Assembly: GCF_019249725.2 (NCBI RefSeq)
Contig: NZ_CP137559.1
Span: 1,345,501-1,409,500, forward strand
DNA: 64,000 nucleotides
Direction of reading: 5' to 3'
From: Segatella hominis
GTDB taxonomy: Bacteria > Bacteroidota > Bacteroidia > Bacteroidales > Bacteroidaceae
Shown here: piece after piece, positions 31,261-40,750 of the stretch
How positions within the stretch are numbered: position 1 is the first letter of the stretch
Layout of the letters: each line of letters opens with the position of its first letter
Notes under the pieces: model-generated
What the model was told of the DNA's origin: nothing
Databases searched by the model: none
The model's input: only the letters and a program-made list of their open reading frames with translations
Program-made: the position numbers and the translations under genes

Positions 31261-33606
31261 ATGAACAAGATTATCAAAAAAATACAATATTCAGAGAAGG
31301 TTTATCGTTTCGACGTAGAAGCACCTTTGATAGCTAAAAGCCGCAAGGCAGGTAACTTCGTCATCATCCGTGTGGATGACAATAGTGAGCGTATGCCTCT
31401 GACTATCGCTGATGCAGACATAGAAAAAGGCACCATCACCCTGGTTGTGCAGAAGGTAGGATTATCATCTACCAAACTCTGTAGTCTCAACGAAGGAGAT
31501 GAAATTCATGATGTTGTGGGTCCTCTCGGCAACCCAACCCATATCGAGAACTATGGTACAGTAATCTGTGCGGGCGGTGGTGTAGGTGTAGCTCCAATGC
31601 TCCCTATCATGCGTGCCCTCAAAGCTGCAGGCAACCGTGTTCTCTCTGTGATTGCTGGACGCAACAAGGAATTGGTAATCATGGAAGATGAAGTTCGCGC
31701 TTCCAGTGACGAACTGATTATCATGACCGATGACGGAAGTTACGGCGAGAAAGGTGTTGTAACTGTCGGTATCGAAAAGCTCATCAATCAGGAGCACATC
31801 GATAAGGTATTCGCCATCGGCCCTCCTATCATGATGAAATTCTGCTGTCTCCTGACTCAGAAATATAATCTCCCTACAGATGTATCCCTCAACACGATTA
31901 TGGTGGATGGTACAGGTATGTGCGGTGCCTGCCGATTGACCATTGGCGGCAAGACTAAGTTTGTCTGCATCGACGGTCCTGAGTTTGACGGAGCATTGGT
32001 TGACTGGGATGAGATGTTCAAGCGCATGGGTACCTTCAAGGATGCAGAGCGTGAAGAGATGGAGCATTTCGAAGAGCACCTTGCAACAGTAGAAACAAAC
32101 AAGAATAAGGAGACGACAGATGTAATGATGGACGTAGAGCCTACTACAGAAAGTATCGCAGAGCTTACCGACCGCAACTCTGAGTGGCGCAAGCAGTTAC
32201 GCACTTCGATGAAAGCAAAAGAGCGCACTGCCATAGAGCGTGTTAAGATGCCGGAGTTGGATCCAGTATATCGTGCCACCACACGTACAGAAGAGGTCAA
32301 TATCGGTTTAACCAAGGAGATGGCATTGACTGAAGCCAAGCGATGTCTGGACTGTCCAAAACCTACCTGTATGGAAGGTTGTCCTGTAAGCATCAATATT
32401 CCATCTTTCATCAAGAATATCGAACGCGGCCAGTTCTTAGCAGCAGCTAAGGTTCTGAAAAACACCTCTGCCCTGCCTGCCGTTTGCGGTCGTGTATGTC
32501 CACAGGAGAAACAATGCGAGAGCAAATGTATCCACCTCAAGATGAACGAGCCTGCAGTGGCAATCGGATATCTTGAGCGATTTGCAGCTGACTACGAGCG
32601 CCAGAGCGGAAACATTTCCGTTCCAGAACTGGAACCAGCCAATGGTATAAAGGTAGCAGTAGTAGGCTCTGGTCCTTCCGGTTTGAGTTTCGCAGGCGAT
32701 ATGGCCAAGAAGGGATTCGACGTAACAGTATTCGAGGCACTTCACGAGATTGGCGGAGTATTGAAATATGGTATTCCAGAGTTCCGTCTGCCTAATGCCA
32801 TCGTGGATGTAGAAATTGAGAATCTTCAGAAAATGGGTGTAAAATTCATTGCCGACTGCATTGTTGGTAAGACAATTTCCGTAAAGGAACTGAACGAACA
32901 GGGTTTCAAGGGCATCTTCGTGGGCTCTGGTGCAGGTCTGCCTAACTTCATGAATATTCCTGGCGAGAATGCATTGAACATTATGTCATCCAATGAGTAC
33001 CTGACCCGCGTGAACCTGATGGACGCAGCCAACCCTCATAGCGACACCCCTATCAACTTAGGCAAGAAAGTAGTAGTTGTAGGCGGTGGAAATACAGCTA
33101 TGGACAGTTGCCGTACTGCGAAGCGCTTGGGTGCAGATGTCACTCTGGTCTATCGCCGCTCAGAAGCAGAAATGCCAGCCCGACTGGAAGAAGTAAAGCA
33201 TGCCAAGGAAGAAGGCATTACCTTCCTGACACTCCACAACCCTAAGGAATATGAGGCTGACGAGAAGGGAGCTGTAAAGGCTGTTGTACTCGATGTGATG
33301 CAGTTGGGCGAACCTGATGCCAGCGGCCGTCGCCGTCCTGAAGCTACAGGAGAGACCATCACAATAGAGTGCGACCAGGTGATTGTGGCAGTAGGCGTTA
33401 GCCCTAATCCACTCGCTCCTCAGAGTATTGAGGGACTGGAACTTGGCAGAAAGAACACAATTGCAGTAAACGAGCAGATGCAGAGTTCACAACCAGAGAT
33501 CTATGCCGGTGGCGATATCGTAAGAGGTGGTGCTACTGTGATTCTCGCTATGGGCGACGGAAGAAGAGCTGCAGAGAACATGGCAAAGCAATTGTCAGGT
33601 AAATAA
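31261..33606 (+). CDS. Fused NfnA-NfnB-type NAD(P)H/ferredoxin oxidoreductase (annotated elsewhere as GltD-like glutamate synthase)
   Basis: A 781-residue two-part protein. Residues 1-260 are a ferredoxin-NADP reductase/PyrK-like flavoprotein: RMPLTIAD (FAD), CAGGGVGVAPMLPI (103-116, NAD) and [2Fe-2S] cysteines C221, C224 and C236. Residues 300-781 are like the glutamate synthase small subunit: two [4Fe-4S] motifs (C362, C365, C370, C374 and C409, C413, C419, C423), GSGPSG (469-474, FAD) and VVGGGNTAMD (NADPH). This is the domain set of NfnA and NfnB, the electron-bifurcating NADH-dependent ferredoxin:NADP oxidoreductase, in one chain. No gltB is adjacent, so a role in redox balancing is more likely than glutamate synthesis. 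It is a single-gene unit. Confidence 0.8.
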   Translation: MNKIIKKIQYSEKVYRFDVEAPLIAKSRKAGNFVIIRVDDNSERMPLTIADADIEKGTITLVVQKVGLSSTKLCSLNEGDEIHDVVGPLGNPTHIENYGTVICAGGGVGVAPMLPIMRALKAAGNRVLSVIAGRNKELVIMEDEVRASSDELIIMTDDGSYGEKGVVTVGIEKLINQEHIDKVFAIGPPIMMKFCCLLTQKYNLPTDVSLNTIMVDGTGMCGACRLTIGGKTKFVCIDGPEFDGALVDWDEMFKRMGTFKDAEREEMEHFEEHLATVETNKNKETTDVMMDVEPTTESIAELTDRNSEWRKQLRTSMKAKERTAIERVKMPELDPVYRATTRTEEVNIGLTKEMALTEAKRCLDCPKPTCMEGCPVSINIPSFIKNIERGQFLAAAKVLKNTSALPAVCGRVCPQEKQCESKCIHLKMNEPAVAIGYLERFAADYERQSGNISVPELEPANGIKVAVVGSGPSGLSFAGDMAKKGFDVTVFEALHEIGGVLKYGIPEFRLPNAIVDVEIENLQKMGVKFIADCIVGKTISVKELNEQGFKGIFVGSGAGLPNFMNIPGENALNIMSSNEYLTRVNLMDAANPHSDTPINLGKKVVVVGGGNTAMDSCRTAKRLGADVTLVYRRSEAEMPARLEEVKHAKEEGITFLTLHNPKEYEADEKGAVKAVVLDVMQLGEPDASGRRRPEATGETITIECDQVIVAVGVSPNPLAPQSIEGLELGRKNTIAVNEQMQSSQPEIYAGGDIVRGGATVILAMGDGRRAAENMAKQLSGK

Positions 33607-33719
33607 TGTAGATTCTTATAACGGTAAAGCGAGGGGGCTTCTGGTACTCAAATAGAGACACCGAATCCCCCTCTCTTATGACACAAAAATAATAAAGAAA
33701 CTAAAACATCTGCTTAAAA

Positions 33720-33751
33720 TTTGCAGTTTTCAGAGAAAATTCGTAACTTTG
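33720..33751 (+). promoter_or_regulatory. Promoter of the small exported protein gene
   Basis: TTTG (33720-33723), 20 bases, TAACTTTG (33744-33751). Confidence 0.8.
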
Positions 33752-33838
33752 TCACCAAATCGCATGGAAAAATCCATGAAATCAAATCTATAGATGAATC
33801 AATCATAGATAAAACTAAGTCGATCAATAGATAAAGTT

Positions 33839-34351
33839 ATGAGACAGTTGGCATTATACATCATCTTCCTGATGTCCATGGTTTTCACAAACTATGGCAA
33901 GGCGTCATCCGTCCCAGAAACTTTGAGTTTTCCCTTTGCAGAGTCATCAGAATCATTTCTTTCCGAGAGTAGTTTTTCCGAGAATCAATTTATTGCAGGC
34001 CAACATTATGAGAATCAAGATTCAAAGGAACTGTTCAACAAGGAAAGCCATTCCGAGGACCGACTTACTCAGATAGAACACAAGCAAAACAAGCAAGATG
34101 CACAGTTGGAAGATGCTTCTACAATCGCCTATCGCGTATGCAGCAATCGTCCACAGCGATTATTGCCAAATGGCAATATCCAGAGCAATCCATCTGCAAG
34201 TAGATTGCTTTTTAATAAAATCAAGTTTTTATCTTCACTTCTAACTGCAAATATAAGTGGCATGGAGTCTTTCCGTATGGAAACTGCCCCTATCCACTTT
34301 GATGTCGCCAGCAAATATTACGTCATTTGCCTGCGACATCTACGGTGTTAG
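33839..34351 (+). CDS. Small exported protein of unknown function
   Basis: A 170-residue protein with an N-terminal hydrophobic signal (MRQLALYIIFLMSMVFTNYG). The middle (residues 24-95) is rich in Ser, Glu, Gln and Asn, with low complexity. The end is basic and carries cysteines (YYVICLRHLRC). I do not recognise the family. A good promoter and a start codon 80 bases below it argue that it is expressed. The composition suggests a disordered periplasmic or surface peptide. Confidence 0.5.
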   Translation: MRQLALYIIFLMSMVFTNYGKASSVPETLSFPFAESSESFLSESSFSENQFIAGQHYENQDSKELFNKESHSEDRLTQIEHKQNKQDAQLEDASTIAYRVCSNRPQRLLPNGNIQSNPSASRLLFNKIKFLSSLLTANISGMESFRMETAPIHFDVASKYYVICLRHLRC

Positions 34352-34463
34352 CACTTATTCTTCTCTTTTTATATCTCATTCTGTTTTACCGCATGCTATC
34401 AGCATACGATAAGGCAGGTCACACCCACCCTTATATTTTATAAAAACAGTTCTATATATATAA

Positions 34464-34479
34464 GTATGTTCGAACATAC
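34464..34479. promoter_or_regulatory. Perfect 16-bp palindrome upstream of the 132-residue protein gene
   Basis: GTATGTTCGAACATAC is fully symmetric. TTCGAA-like half sites occur again nearby (ATTCGAAC at 34507, GGTTCGAC at 34524). The gap 34352-34567 has no gene; this may be an operator. Confidence 0.5.
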
Positions 34480-34567
34480 AAAGACTGTTTGGACATATCA
34501 AGACAATTCGAACCTAAAGAGATGGTTCGACATTTATAAACAAGAAAAGAATAAGTAATTAAATAAT

Positions 34568-34966
34568 ATGGCAAAGATTAATCATTTAGAGATGGGTGCC
34601 GATGTTATGGCGCTCAATGATATAGAAGTAAAGAAAGGTTTCTTAGGTTTGAGCTGTAAACTCATTTACAAACCAACCAACAGTGTGATTAAGATAAAGG
34701 AGAAAGAATACTCCGCAGAGGATGGAAAGAAGTTGGGTAACATTCTTTCTGCAGATCCTAACGATGTGGAAACTGCTATCAATAAGTTTCCTGTATCTGC
34801 CATCAACATGGGCAATGTAAAGTTGGAAGCTTGCCTCTCGGATGACCATCAGTTTGTTGCCACCCAACTCCTTTCATTTCAGGACTTCGGTTACAAACCA
34901 GTCACAGAGATGGTAGTATATACAGGCAAGACAGCTGAAGCTTTCGCCAAGTTGTTTACTGCCTAA
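34568..34966 (+). CDS. Cytosolic protein of unknown function
   Basis: A 132-residue soluble protein without signal or membrane segment (MAKINHLEMGADVMALNDIEV ... MVVYTGKTAEAFAKLFTA). I do not recognise the family. It has a mixed alpha/beta composition and one cysteine pair (C31, C89). It is separate from the genes on both sides and has its own terminator, so it is probably a real, independently expressed gene. Confidence 0.55.
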   Translation: MAKINHLEMGADVMALNDIEVKKGFLGLSCKLIYKPTNSVIKIKEKEYSAEDGKKLGNILSADPNDVETAINKFPVSAINMGNVKLEACLSDDHQFVATQLLSFQDFGYKPVTEMVVYTGKTAEAFAKLFTA

Positions 34967-34983
34967 TAGATAATCAAATACAA

Positions 34984-35023
34984 GAGGACATATCAAAAGT
35001 CACTGCGGCTTTGATATGCCCTC
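34984..35023 (+). terminator. Terminator of the 132-residue protein gene
   Basis: Stem GAGGACATATCAAA/TTTGATATGCCCTC with one mismatch, followed by a mixed T-rich stretch; moderately convincing. Confidence 0.6.
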
Positions 35024-35121
35024 TAATTCTATCTCATTAAAAGTCTATATTCTCTCCCACTTTACTTTCTTGTTCTTACTACGATTTATTTGTTCCCACT
35101 ACAATTCCATTTTCCTCTCCC

Positions 35122-35952
35122 CTACAATTCCATTGCATGACGGTAATTCATAGGAGAAAGTCCCGTATGTTTTTTGAAAAACGTACCAAAGGCAGAAGCG
35201 TTTGGAAAACTCAATTCTGTAGCTATCTGCAATATGGTCTTATTGGTATTCTTCATCAAGTAGATACTACGACGGATAATCGCCTTGAAGATAAGCTGCT
35301 GCACGGTCTTTCCACACAGAGATTTCACCATTACTGTGAGATATTTCGAAGTGACGCAGAGTTTGTCTGCATAGAAAGCCACACTGCGTTCATGCATGAA
35401 ATTCTGTTCTATCAACTTCACTAAAGTTTCGAATATTTCAATTTTGCGGTCCATCTCCTTTCCTACGGGTTTGAAAGATGCAGAGAAGATACTGCAGAGC
35501 CTGTAGGTGACAGCCATGAGAAGCAGGTTTTGCTCATGACAACTATAAGTATCTCGCAGCGTCTGGCATTCCAATGTGTGGAGCATCCGAATATAATCAT
35601 TCAGCATTCCTTCATATTCCGTATGCATGACGACACACGACTGAGGATAAAGAGTAGAATAAAGCCGCATGGCAACAATGGTATTTCCTAACATGTGGCG
35701 TATCTGTTCTACACGATAAAAAAGCAAAGTAAAGCATAGGTTCTGAGAAGTTTCCAAAACTTGAAACATAAGACCTTTGGAGAGAAAAACGGTCTCTCCG
35801 GCAGATGCGACAAAGGATGTTCCATCTACACAGAAACGGAACATCCCTTGTTGACAAATAATGATTCCGACAAAGTCAGAATAAAAAGGTTGCATCAGAG
35901 AATGAGGAAACTCATTGGCTTCACTGATGATGATATTATCTGTTATCTCCAT
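35122..35952 (-). CDS. AraC-family transcriptional regulator
   Basis: A protein of 276 residues from the ATG at 35952 (291 from an alternative ATG at 35997). The C-terminal third holds two helix-turn-helices (DKLCVTSKYLTVMVKSLCG and ILQIATELSFPNASAFGTFFKKHTGLSP), the AraC signature; the N-terminal part is the cupin-like sensing domain. It lies 48 bases past the efflux operon on the same strand, but has its own -7 box, so it probably controls that operon in answer to an exported compound. Its ligand is unknown. Confidence 0.85.
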   Translation of the reverse strand: MEITDNIIISEANEFPHSLMQPFYSDFVGIIICQQGMFRFCVDGTSFVASAGETVFLSKGLMFQVLETSQNLCFTLLFYRVEQIRHMLGNTIVAMRLYSTLYPQSCVVMHTEYEGMLNDYIRMLHTLECQTLRDTYSCHEQNLLLMAVTYRLCSIFSASFKPVGKEMDRKIEIFETLVKLIEQNFMHERSVAFYADKLCVTSKYLTVMVKSLCGKTVQQLIFKAIIRRSIYLMKNTNKTILQIATELSFPNASAFGTFFKKHTGLSPMNYRHAMEL

Positions 35953-36010
35953 GATGATTTCTTCGTTAACGGCATGGGAGCCGATGTTGATTCCCATGTT
36001 CCTAAAACGA

Positions 36011-36018
36011 CAAAGATA
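36011..36018 (-). promoter_or_regulatory. -7 box of the AraC regulator gene
   Basis: Minus-strand TATCTTTG; no good -33 element at the expected distance, as might be expected for an activated promoter. Confidence 0.5.
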
Positions 36019-36077
36019 ACAAAATATCATTTCACTTCGCAGAATATCTTGCTAATTTATGAAATTTTAGCACAATT

Positions 36078-37772
36078 CTATCTTCTTCCGAGCGAATGCA
36101 CATCCACATTCTTCAGCAGATATTCCCGAGTCAATTCTTTCAGATTACGCTTACGCCATGGGATAACGAGCATTAGTAGGGCACAAGCCAGACAACCATA
36201 GAAAGTCCATCCAGCCATTTCCTTGATGGTGATAAGCGTAGCCTGCACTTGTACTTTTCCCTTAACCGACATGGCCGCCATTTCCTGAGCTTCAGCATCA
36301 CTTTTTCCCTGAAATTTCATACCACGTACCGTCTGATCATAAGTATTGGCAGTCTGAATGCTCGTACGATCGAAGTCCTGTGCAAACCGGGTTACATAAT
36401 ACTGCTGGCGATGCTGAAGTACGTTGGTGTAGAGAGCCGAACCTATACTTGGAGCAATGACCATACGCACGGTAAGCATGATGCAGACCCAAGTGGACAT
36501 AAACCGGTAAGGCATACGCTGGTTGGCTATCGTGGAGATGAGTGAATAAAGCAGCATCATTCCCGTAGAACGGATGATGATAGGCCACTTCATGCGTTCA
36601 TACATACCATCATTCTGTACTTCGAAATACATATACAAGGCATAGGCTCCAATGAAAAGAAAGCCCAACGAGTACATCCACTTGAGGTGTACTCCCTTCG
36701 CCCTGGCTATTACGGCAAAGATCAGGCCCACAGTATATCCCACCATCACCCAGTTGCCCAAGGTGGCATTCTGCCAATTGTCAATCTTCATACCAACATT
36801 GGTGAAGACATTGACAAACATCGCACTGGAATTGCACACCATTAGGAGGAAGAAAAGCATGATGCCATAATTGATGACTCTCAACTTGAATACCTCCATC
36901 ATAAAATAAGGAGAACGGCGGGTTAACTCCAGATAGACAAACAAGCCCGTAAAGATGATGCAGATCATCGTAGAGAAACGGATTGACTCATCATCAAACC
37001 AGTCTAAGGTCTTGCCAAATACCATGACATAGACAAAGGAACAGAGCATGATACTGAACACCGTCACATTGCCAAACTTAGACATCGTAATGGGAAACTT
37101 CGGCATCGGATACTTATGATAAGGCATGGTGAAGAAGACAATGATGATGCCCGCCAACATGAATGCCATCATGAAGTGATACACATACTTCCATTCATAA
37201 GCGTATGCCAACCATGCAGTAAGCCAGGTTCCAAGCTGACCAATAATCATAAAGAAGAGATAGATAACAGGCTGCGACACCATCTTTTCGCTGTCAACAG
37301 CATCCCAGGCTTCTTCCGTAGTAGGTTCGCATCCCGGAGTGATATTTCTGGTTGCCTCTATGCCGAAAGCATACTTGATAAGCACGAAGAGATGCGCCAT
37401 CAACAGGGTTTGGCGCACAAAACCCATCAGCAAGCTACATAGTCCGAGAATAAACAAAGAGTCGGTCTGAGCACAGACAAAACTGAGTACAAATAGAATG
37501 GAGAACCCCACGATACACATCATCTTCTCTCTTCGGATGCACACCAATTCATAGAAGAAAGGAGAGAAAGCCGCCATTCCTATGGATGTGCAGAAACCGG
37601 CAAAAGCGATATATTCCGACTGAATGCCCAATCCGCTCATCATCTCGCCGCTATTAGCAGAATAGACACCGCTCATCGTTATCATCGGCACGAAGAGGAT
37701 GATCATGAAGATGATGCCAAGAGGTTTCGGCACCCAGTCATAAAATGGATAATTCTTATATTCTTCTAACAT
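36078..37772 (-). CDS. MFS efflux transporter of the DHA2/EmrB type
   Basis: A 564-residue membrane protein with about 14 hydrophobic segments, the count of DHA2-type drug:H+ antiporters. There is a soluble loop near residues 140-175 and a long periplasmic loop near 450-510 (YTNVLQHRQQYYVTRFAQDF), as in EmrB-like transporters. It is the last of three co-directional genes (TolC-HlyD-MFS), which together make a pump spanning both membranes. The substrate cannot be read from the sequence. Confidence 0.85.
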   Translation of the reverse strand: MLEEYKNYPFYDWVPKPLGIIFMIILFVPMITMSGVYSANSGEMMSGLGIQSEYIAFAGFCTSIGMAAFSPFFYELVCIRREKMMCIVGFSILFVLSFVCAQTDSLFILGLCSLLMGFVRQTLLMAHLFVLIKYAFGIEATRNITPGCEPTTEEAWDAVDSEKMVSQPVIYLFFMIIGQLGTWLTAWLAYAYEWKYVYHFMMAFMLAGIIIVFFTMPYHKYPMPKFPITMSKFGNVTVFSIMLCSFVYVMVFGKTLDWFDDESIRFSTMICIIFTGLFVYLELTRRSPYFMMEVFKLRVINYGIMLFFLLMVCNSSAMFVNVFTNVGMKIDNWQNATLGNWVMVGYTVGLIFAVIARAKGVHLKWMYSLGFLFIGAYALYMYFEVQNDGMYERMKWPIIIRSTGMMLLYSLISTIANQRMPYRFMSTWVCIMLTVRMVIAPSIGSALYTNVLQHRQQYYVTRFAQDFDRTSIQTANTYDQTVRGMKFQGKSDAEAQEMAAMSVKGKVQVQATLITIKEMAGWTFYGCLACALLMLVIPWRKRNLKELTREYLLKNVDVHSLGRR

Positions 37773-37832
37773 GTTACTTGATTTCTTCCAACATTTTCTT
37801 TCATGTTACTTATTTCCTTTCAGCGCTTATTT

Positions 37833-38972
37833 TTATTTCCTTTCAGCCTTCACTACCACCATCATACCTGCAGCAAGACGGGCATTATCCTCCTTACTGA
37901 TATTGGTGAAATCAATTCTGACAGGCACACGCTGCTGGATTTTCACAAAATTACCTGCCGAATTATCTGTCGGAACGAGTGAGTACTTAGAACCCGTAGC
38001 ACCAGAGATTGCTGTTACCATACCCTCAAACTCCTTATTGCTTACAGCATCCACCGTCATGCGTACCTTCTGCCCTACATAGAGGTTCTCTACCTGCGTT
38101 TCCTTGTAGTTGGCAATCACCCATTTCTGGCTATTAGGTAAGATATAGGTAATGGTAGTACCAGCATTCACCATCTGTCCCTCCTCGATAGAGCGTCGTC
38201 CTAACTTTCCGTCACATGGAGCCACTACCACACAGTAAGAGAGATTCAACTTAGCCATTTCCACTGCAGCCTGAGCTCGCTCGATGGCAGCAGCCACATT
38301 CTGCTTGCGGGTAGATACCTCGTTGACTCCCTTGTATGCAGCAGCCTGTTGCTTTCTTACAGACTCCAATTTCTTCTTGGTGGCGGCATATTCCACCTCA
38401 AGCTGCTCCAATTGGATAGGAGTAGCCGCCTTCTTTTCTACCAGATTGCGATATCGCTCACAGTCCTTGGCAAGCTTAGCCAGACGTACTTCGATTTCAT
38501 CAATAGAAGCAGAATAAACAGAAGCAGAAGTCTCCGTAGTCTGCTGGGTAGCATCTATTACATTGGCTCCAGCCTTGGCATCCTTCAGGGCAGCCTCAGC
38601 CTCCATCAGACGAATACGATACTCACGGTCGTCAAGTACAAGAAGCGTATCACCCTTATGCACCTCCTGATGCTCCTTGAAATAAATCTTTGCGATATAA
38701 CCGGAGGCACGAAGATTTACCGGTGAGATATACTGTTCTATCTGAGCATCATTGCTCGTTTCATTTGAACTGTAATCTAAAAAAAGACAGACGATTTTCC
38801 AAAGTCCGAAAACCAGAATTGCGATACCGATGAGACTGGCCACAATCTGACGAGTTCTCTGCTTCTTCAGTTTCTTGGCAGTTTCCTCATGTGATTTCTG
38901 AGTTGTCTGAGGAGTAGATACTACATTTCCTTCATTCTTTACTCCTATCGTTTCTTTTTCGTTCTGTTCCAT
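37833..38972 (-). CDS. HlyD/EmrA-type membrane fusion protein
   Basis: A 379-residue periplasmic adaptor. One membrane anchor (about 39-60), a lipoyl/barrel-sandwich half (YIAKIYFKEHQEVHKGDTLLVLDD), a coiled-coil hairpin (about 120-240, rich in A, K, E), the second lipoyl half (VVAPCDGKLGRRSIEEGQMVNAG) and a beta-barrel end. It links the MFS transporter with the outer-membrane channel. It follows the TolC gene by 110 bases and precedes the MFS gene by 60 bases. Confidence 0.9.
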   Translation of the reverse strand: MEQNEKETIGVKNEGNVVSTPQTTQKSHEETAKKLKKQRTRQIVASLIGIAILVFGLWKIVCLFLDYSSNETSNDAQIEQYISPVNLRASGYIAKIYFKEHQEVHKGDTLLVLDDREYRIRLMEAEAALKDAKAGANVIDATQQTTETSASVYSASIDEIEVRLAKLAKDCERYRNLVEKKAATPIQLEQLEVEYAATKKKLESVRKQQAAAYKGVNEVSTRKQNVAAAIERAQAAVEMAKLNLSYCVVVAPCDGKLGRRSIEEGQMVNAGTTITYILPNSQKWVIANYKETQVENLYVGQKVRMTVDAVSNKEFEGMVTAISGATGSKYSLVPTDNSAGNFVKIQQRVPVRIDFTNISKEDNARLAAGMMVVVKAERK

Positions 38973-39082
38973 ATTTTATTCCTTTATAATCTTTATTTGT
39001 TGTTTTCTATTTATTCAATATTTCCTTATTTTTTAAATTTCCGTCTATTTATTACCATAATCAGATACCGTCACAAGCAAGC

Positions 39083-40402
39083 TTACTTCACCTGTTCCAA
39101 CTGCCCTGTGAGTTTAAGCAGAGACAGATTGGCCACCTTATAGCGATAATAGGCATTCAGATAATTGTTCATAGCCTCACTCATGCGCATCTCATCCTGA
39201 AGCACAGCAGTCATGGAAGTTACGCCCTCCTTATACTGGTCGGCAGTCACATTATAGACATCCTGTGCAAGCACGTAATTATCCAACTGTTTCTTATAGT
39301 TGCGCTGACTGTTGTTTACCTCGCTTACAGCATTCACATAATTGGCCTGCATACCCTTGAGTGCATCCTCATAACCGATTCTGGCACTCTCCGCCTCCAC
39401 TTTAGCCTTTCTGATTTTCGAGCGTTTTTCGAATCCGTCGAATACAGGCACTCTCAACTGGATGCCGAGACCATTGGAACCATACCAGTGATTAGAATCG
39501 CCCGAGTGAATCCAATGCTCTATTTTATCGGTAAAAGCTGAGTACATCAAACTACCAGTCAGACTGACTGATGGCAGATAACCATCCTTTGCCAGTTTGA
39601 CCTGTTTCTGGGTCAGTTCCTTTTTCTGCTGCAGAAGTTGCAGTTCGTAGAGATTGACATTCAGACCATCCGCTTTTACGGTTTCTATCTGATTAGGATC
39701 CACATCCGTCACCTTGATATTCTTATCAGCAGGATAATCGATAACATACTTGAGCATGGTGTACTGCTGTTCGAGCATGGCTGCAGCATTATCGCGCTGT
39801 ACGGTCAAATTTTCTATATTGAGGTTCACGCGTTTCAGATCCACCTCAAGACTCATCTGGTTGTCGTAGAAAGCCTGCGTGATGTCACGAAGTTCTTCCA
39901 GTCGCTTGATATTGTCGTTCACGAGACGTATCTGTTCAGAGGTATTCTGTGCCATATAATACATTTTAGCAGTCTGCATGATGAGATCCTCACGTGCCTT
40001 TTCATAAGAGAGTTTGTTGAGCTGGTCCGCTATCTTAGCAATATCAATGGCCGTATATACCATCTGATTATAGAGAGGCATCTGGAGTTGAAGCCCTGCC
40101 GAAGCATTATACTGCAAGGTCTTAGTCACATTGTAAAGCTTTCCGTATGCAGAACCGTCTGTAACCGATACGGGCGGAGTAAAATTGTCATTAAGTTGGG
40201 CTACCGCATTAATTTGTGGGAGCAACTTAGCCTGATTTTCACTGATAGAATACTTACCCTTTGCTATCTCATTACGGTTTTTCTGCAGTGAAAGGTTGTT
40301 ATCTACAGCCATCTGCAAGCACTGGCTCAGCGTAAGCATCTCCTGTGCTTGAATAGCAGAGAATGCACCGAGCGCGATACAAAACAAAAATATTTTCTTC
40401 AT
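39083..40402 (-). CDS. TolC-type outer-membrane efflux protein
   Basis: A 439-residue protein with a signal peptide (MKKIFLFCIALGAFSAIQAQ) and the two repeated halves of the TolC fold (long helices at about 60-170 and 250-400; GIQLRVPVFDGFEKRSKIRKAK is the conserved second-half motif). It forms the channel of the tripartite pump with the next two genes. First gene of the operon; a -7 box lies about 190 bases upstream. Confidence 0.9.
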   Translation of the reverse strand: MKKIFLFCIALGAFSAIQAQEMLTLSQCLQMAVDNNLSLQKNRNEIAKGKYSISENQAKLLPQINAVAQLNDNFTPPVSVTDGSAYGKLYNVTKTLQYNASAGLQLQMPLYNQMVYTAIDIAKIADQLNKLSYEKAREDLIMQTAKMYYMAQNTSEQIRLVNDNIKRLEELRDITQAFYDNQMSLEVDLKRVNLNIENLTVQRDNAAAMLEQQYTMLKYVIDYPADKNIKVTDVDPNQIETVKADGLNVNLYELQLLQQKKELTQKQVKLAKDGYLPSVSLTGSLMYSAFTDKIEHWIHSGDSNHWYGSNGLGIQLRVPVFDGFEKRSKIRKAKVEAESARIGYEDALKGMQANYVNAVSEVNNSQRNYKKQLDNYVLAQDVYNVTADQYKEGVTSMTAVLQDEMRMSEAMNNYLNAYYRYKVANLSLLKLTGQLEQVK

Positions 40403-40750
40403 TTTTTCTATTGATTTCTTCTGGTTTTTGTTGTATTTCTTTTGGTATGTGCTGAACGGCTTTTGGTTTAATGTAGTACTTATTCTATTTTATATAGTTC
40501 TTCTGACGTACATTTCTTATCTTATTCATGATACCAATACATGATACCAACATCATAAACCATTGCATAAAGCCTGTTCATAATACCAGGTGCAAAGTTA
40601 CGACTTTTCCACTACATCTTACTATTCATAAAATATCACAATGTGTTCAAAATTGCCAAAAATCATAATCCCCCGCAACTGATGCGATATCGTATCAGCT
40701 ACGGGGGATTATGATTTGTTATATTCTATGTCTTATAGAATTCCCATTAT
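40403..40750. other. Intergenic region upstream of the efflux operon
   Basis: No gene. On the minus strand the likely -7 box TAACTTTG (plus 40593-40600) gives a leader of about 185 bases with ATGATACCA repeated at 40528 and 40540. The right part holds the terminator of the PLP enzyme gene (40661-40716). Confidence 0.5.
40661..40716 (-). terminator. Long terminator hairpin of the MalY/PatB gene
   Basis: Fifteen perfect base pairs (AATCATAATCCCCCG/CGGGGGATTATGATT) with an inner hairpin CTGAT-ACGATATCGC-ATCAG (minus strand), followed on the minus strand by TTTTTGG. Confidence 0.8.

Noticed and set aside
31261..33606. Glutamate synthase small subunit (gltD)
   Set aside because: The N-terminal third is an NfnA/PyrK-like flavoprotein, and no gltB is adjacent.
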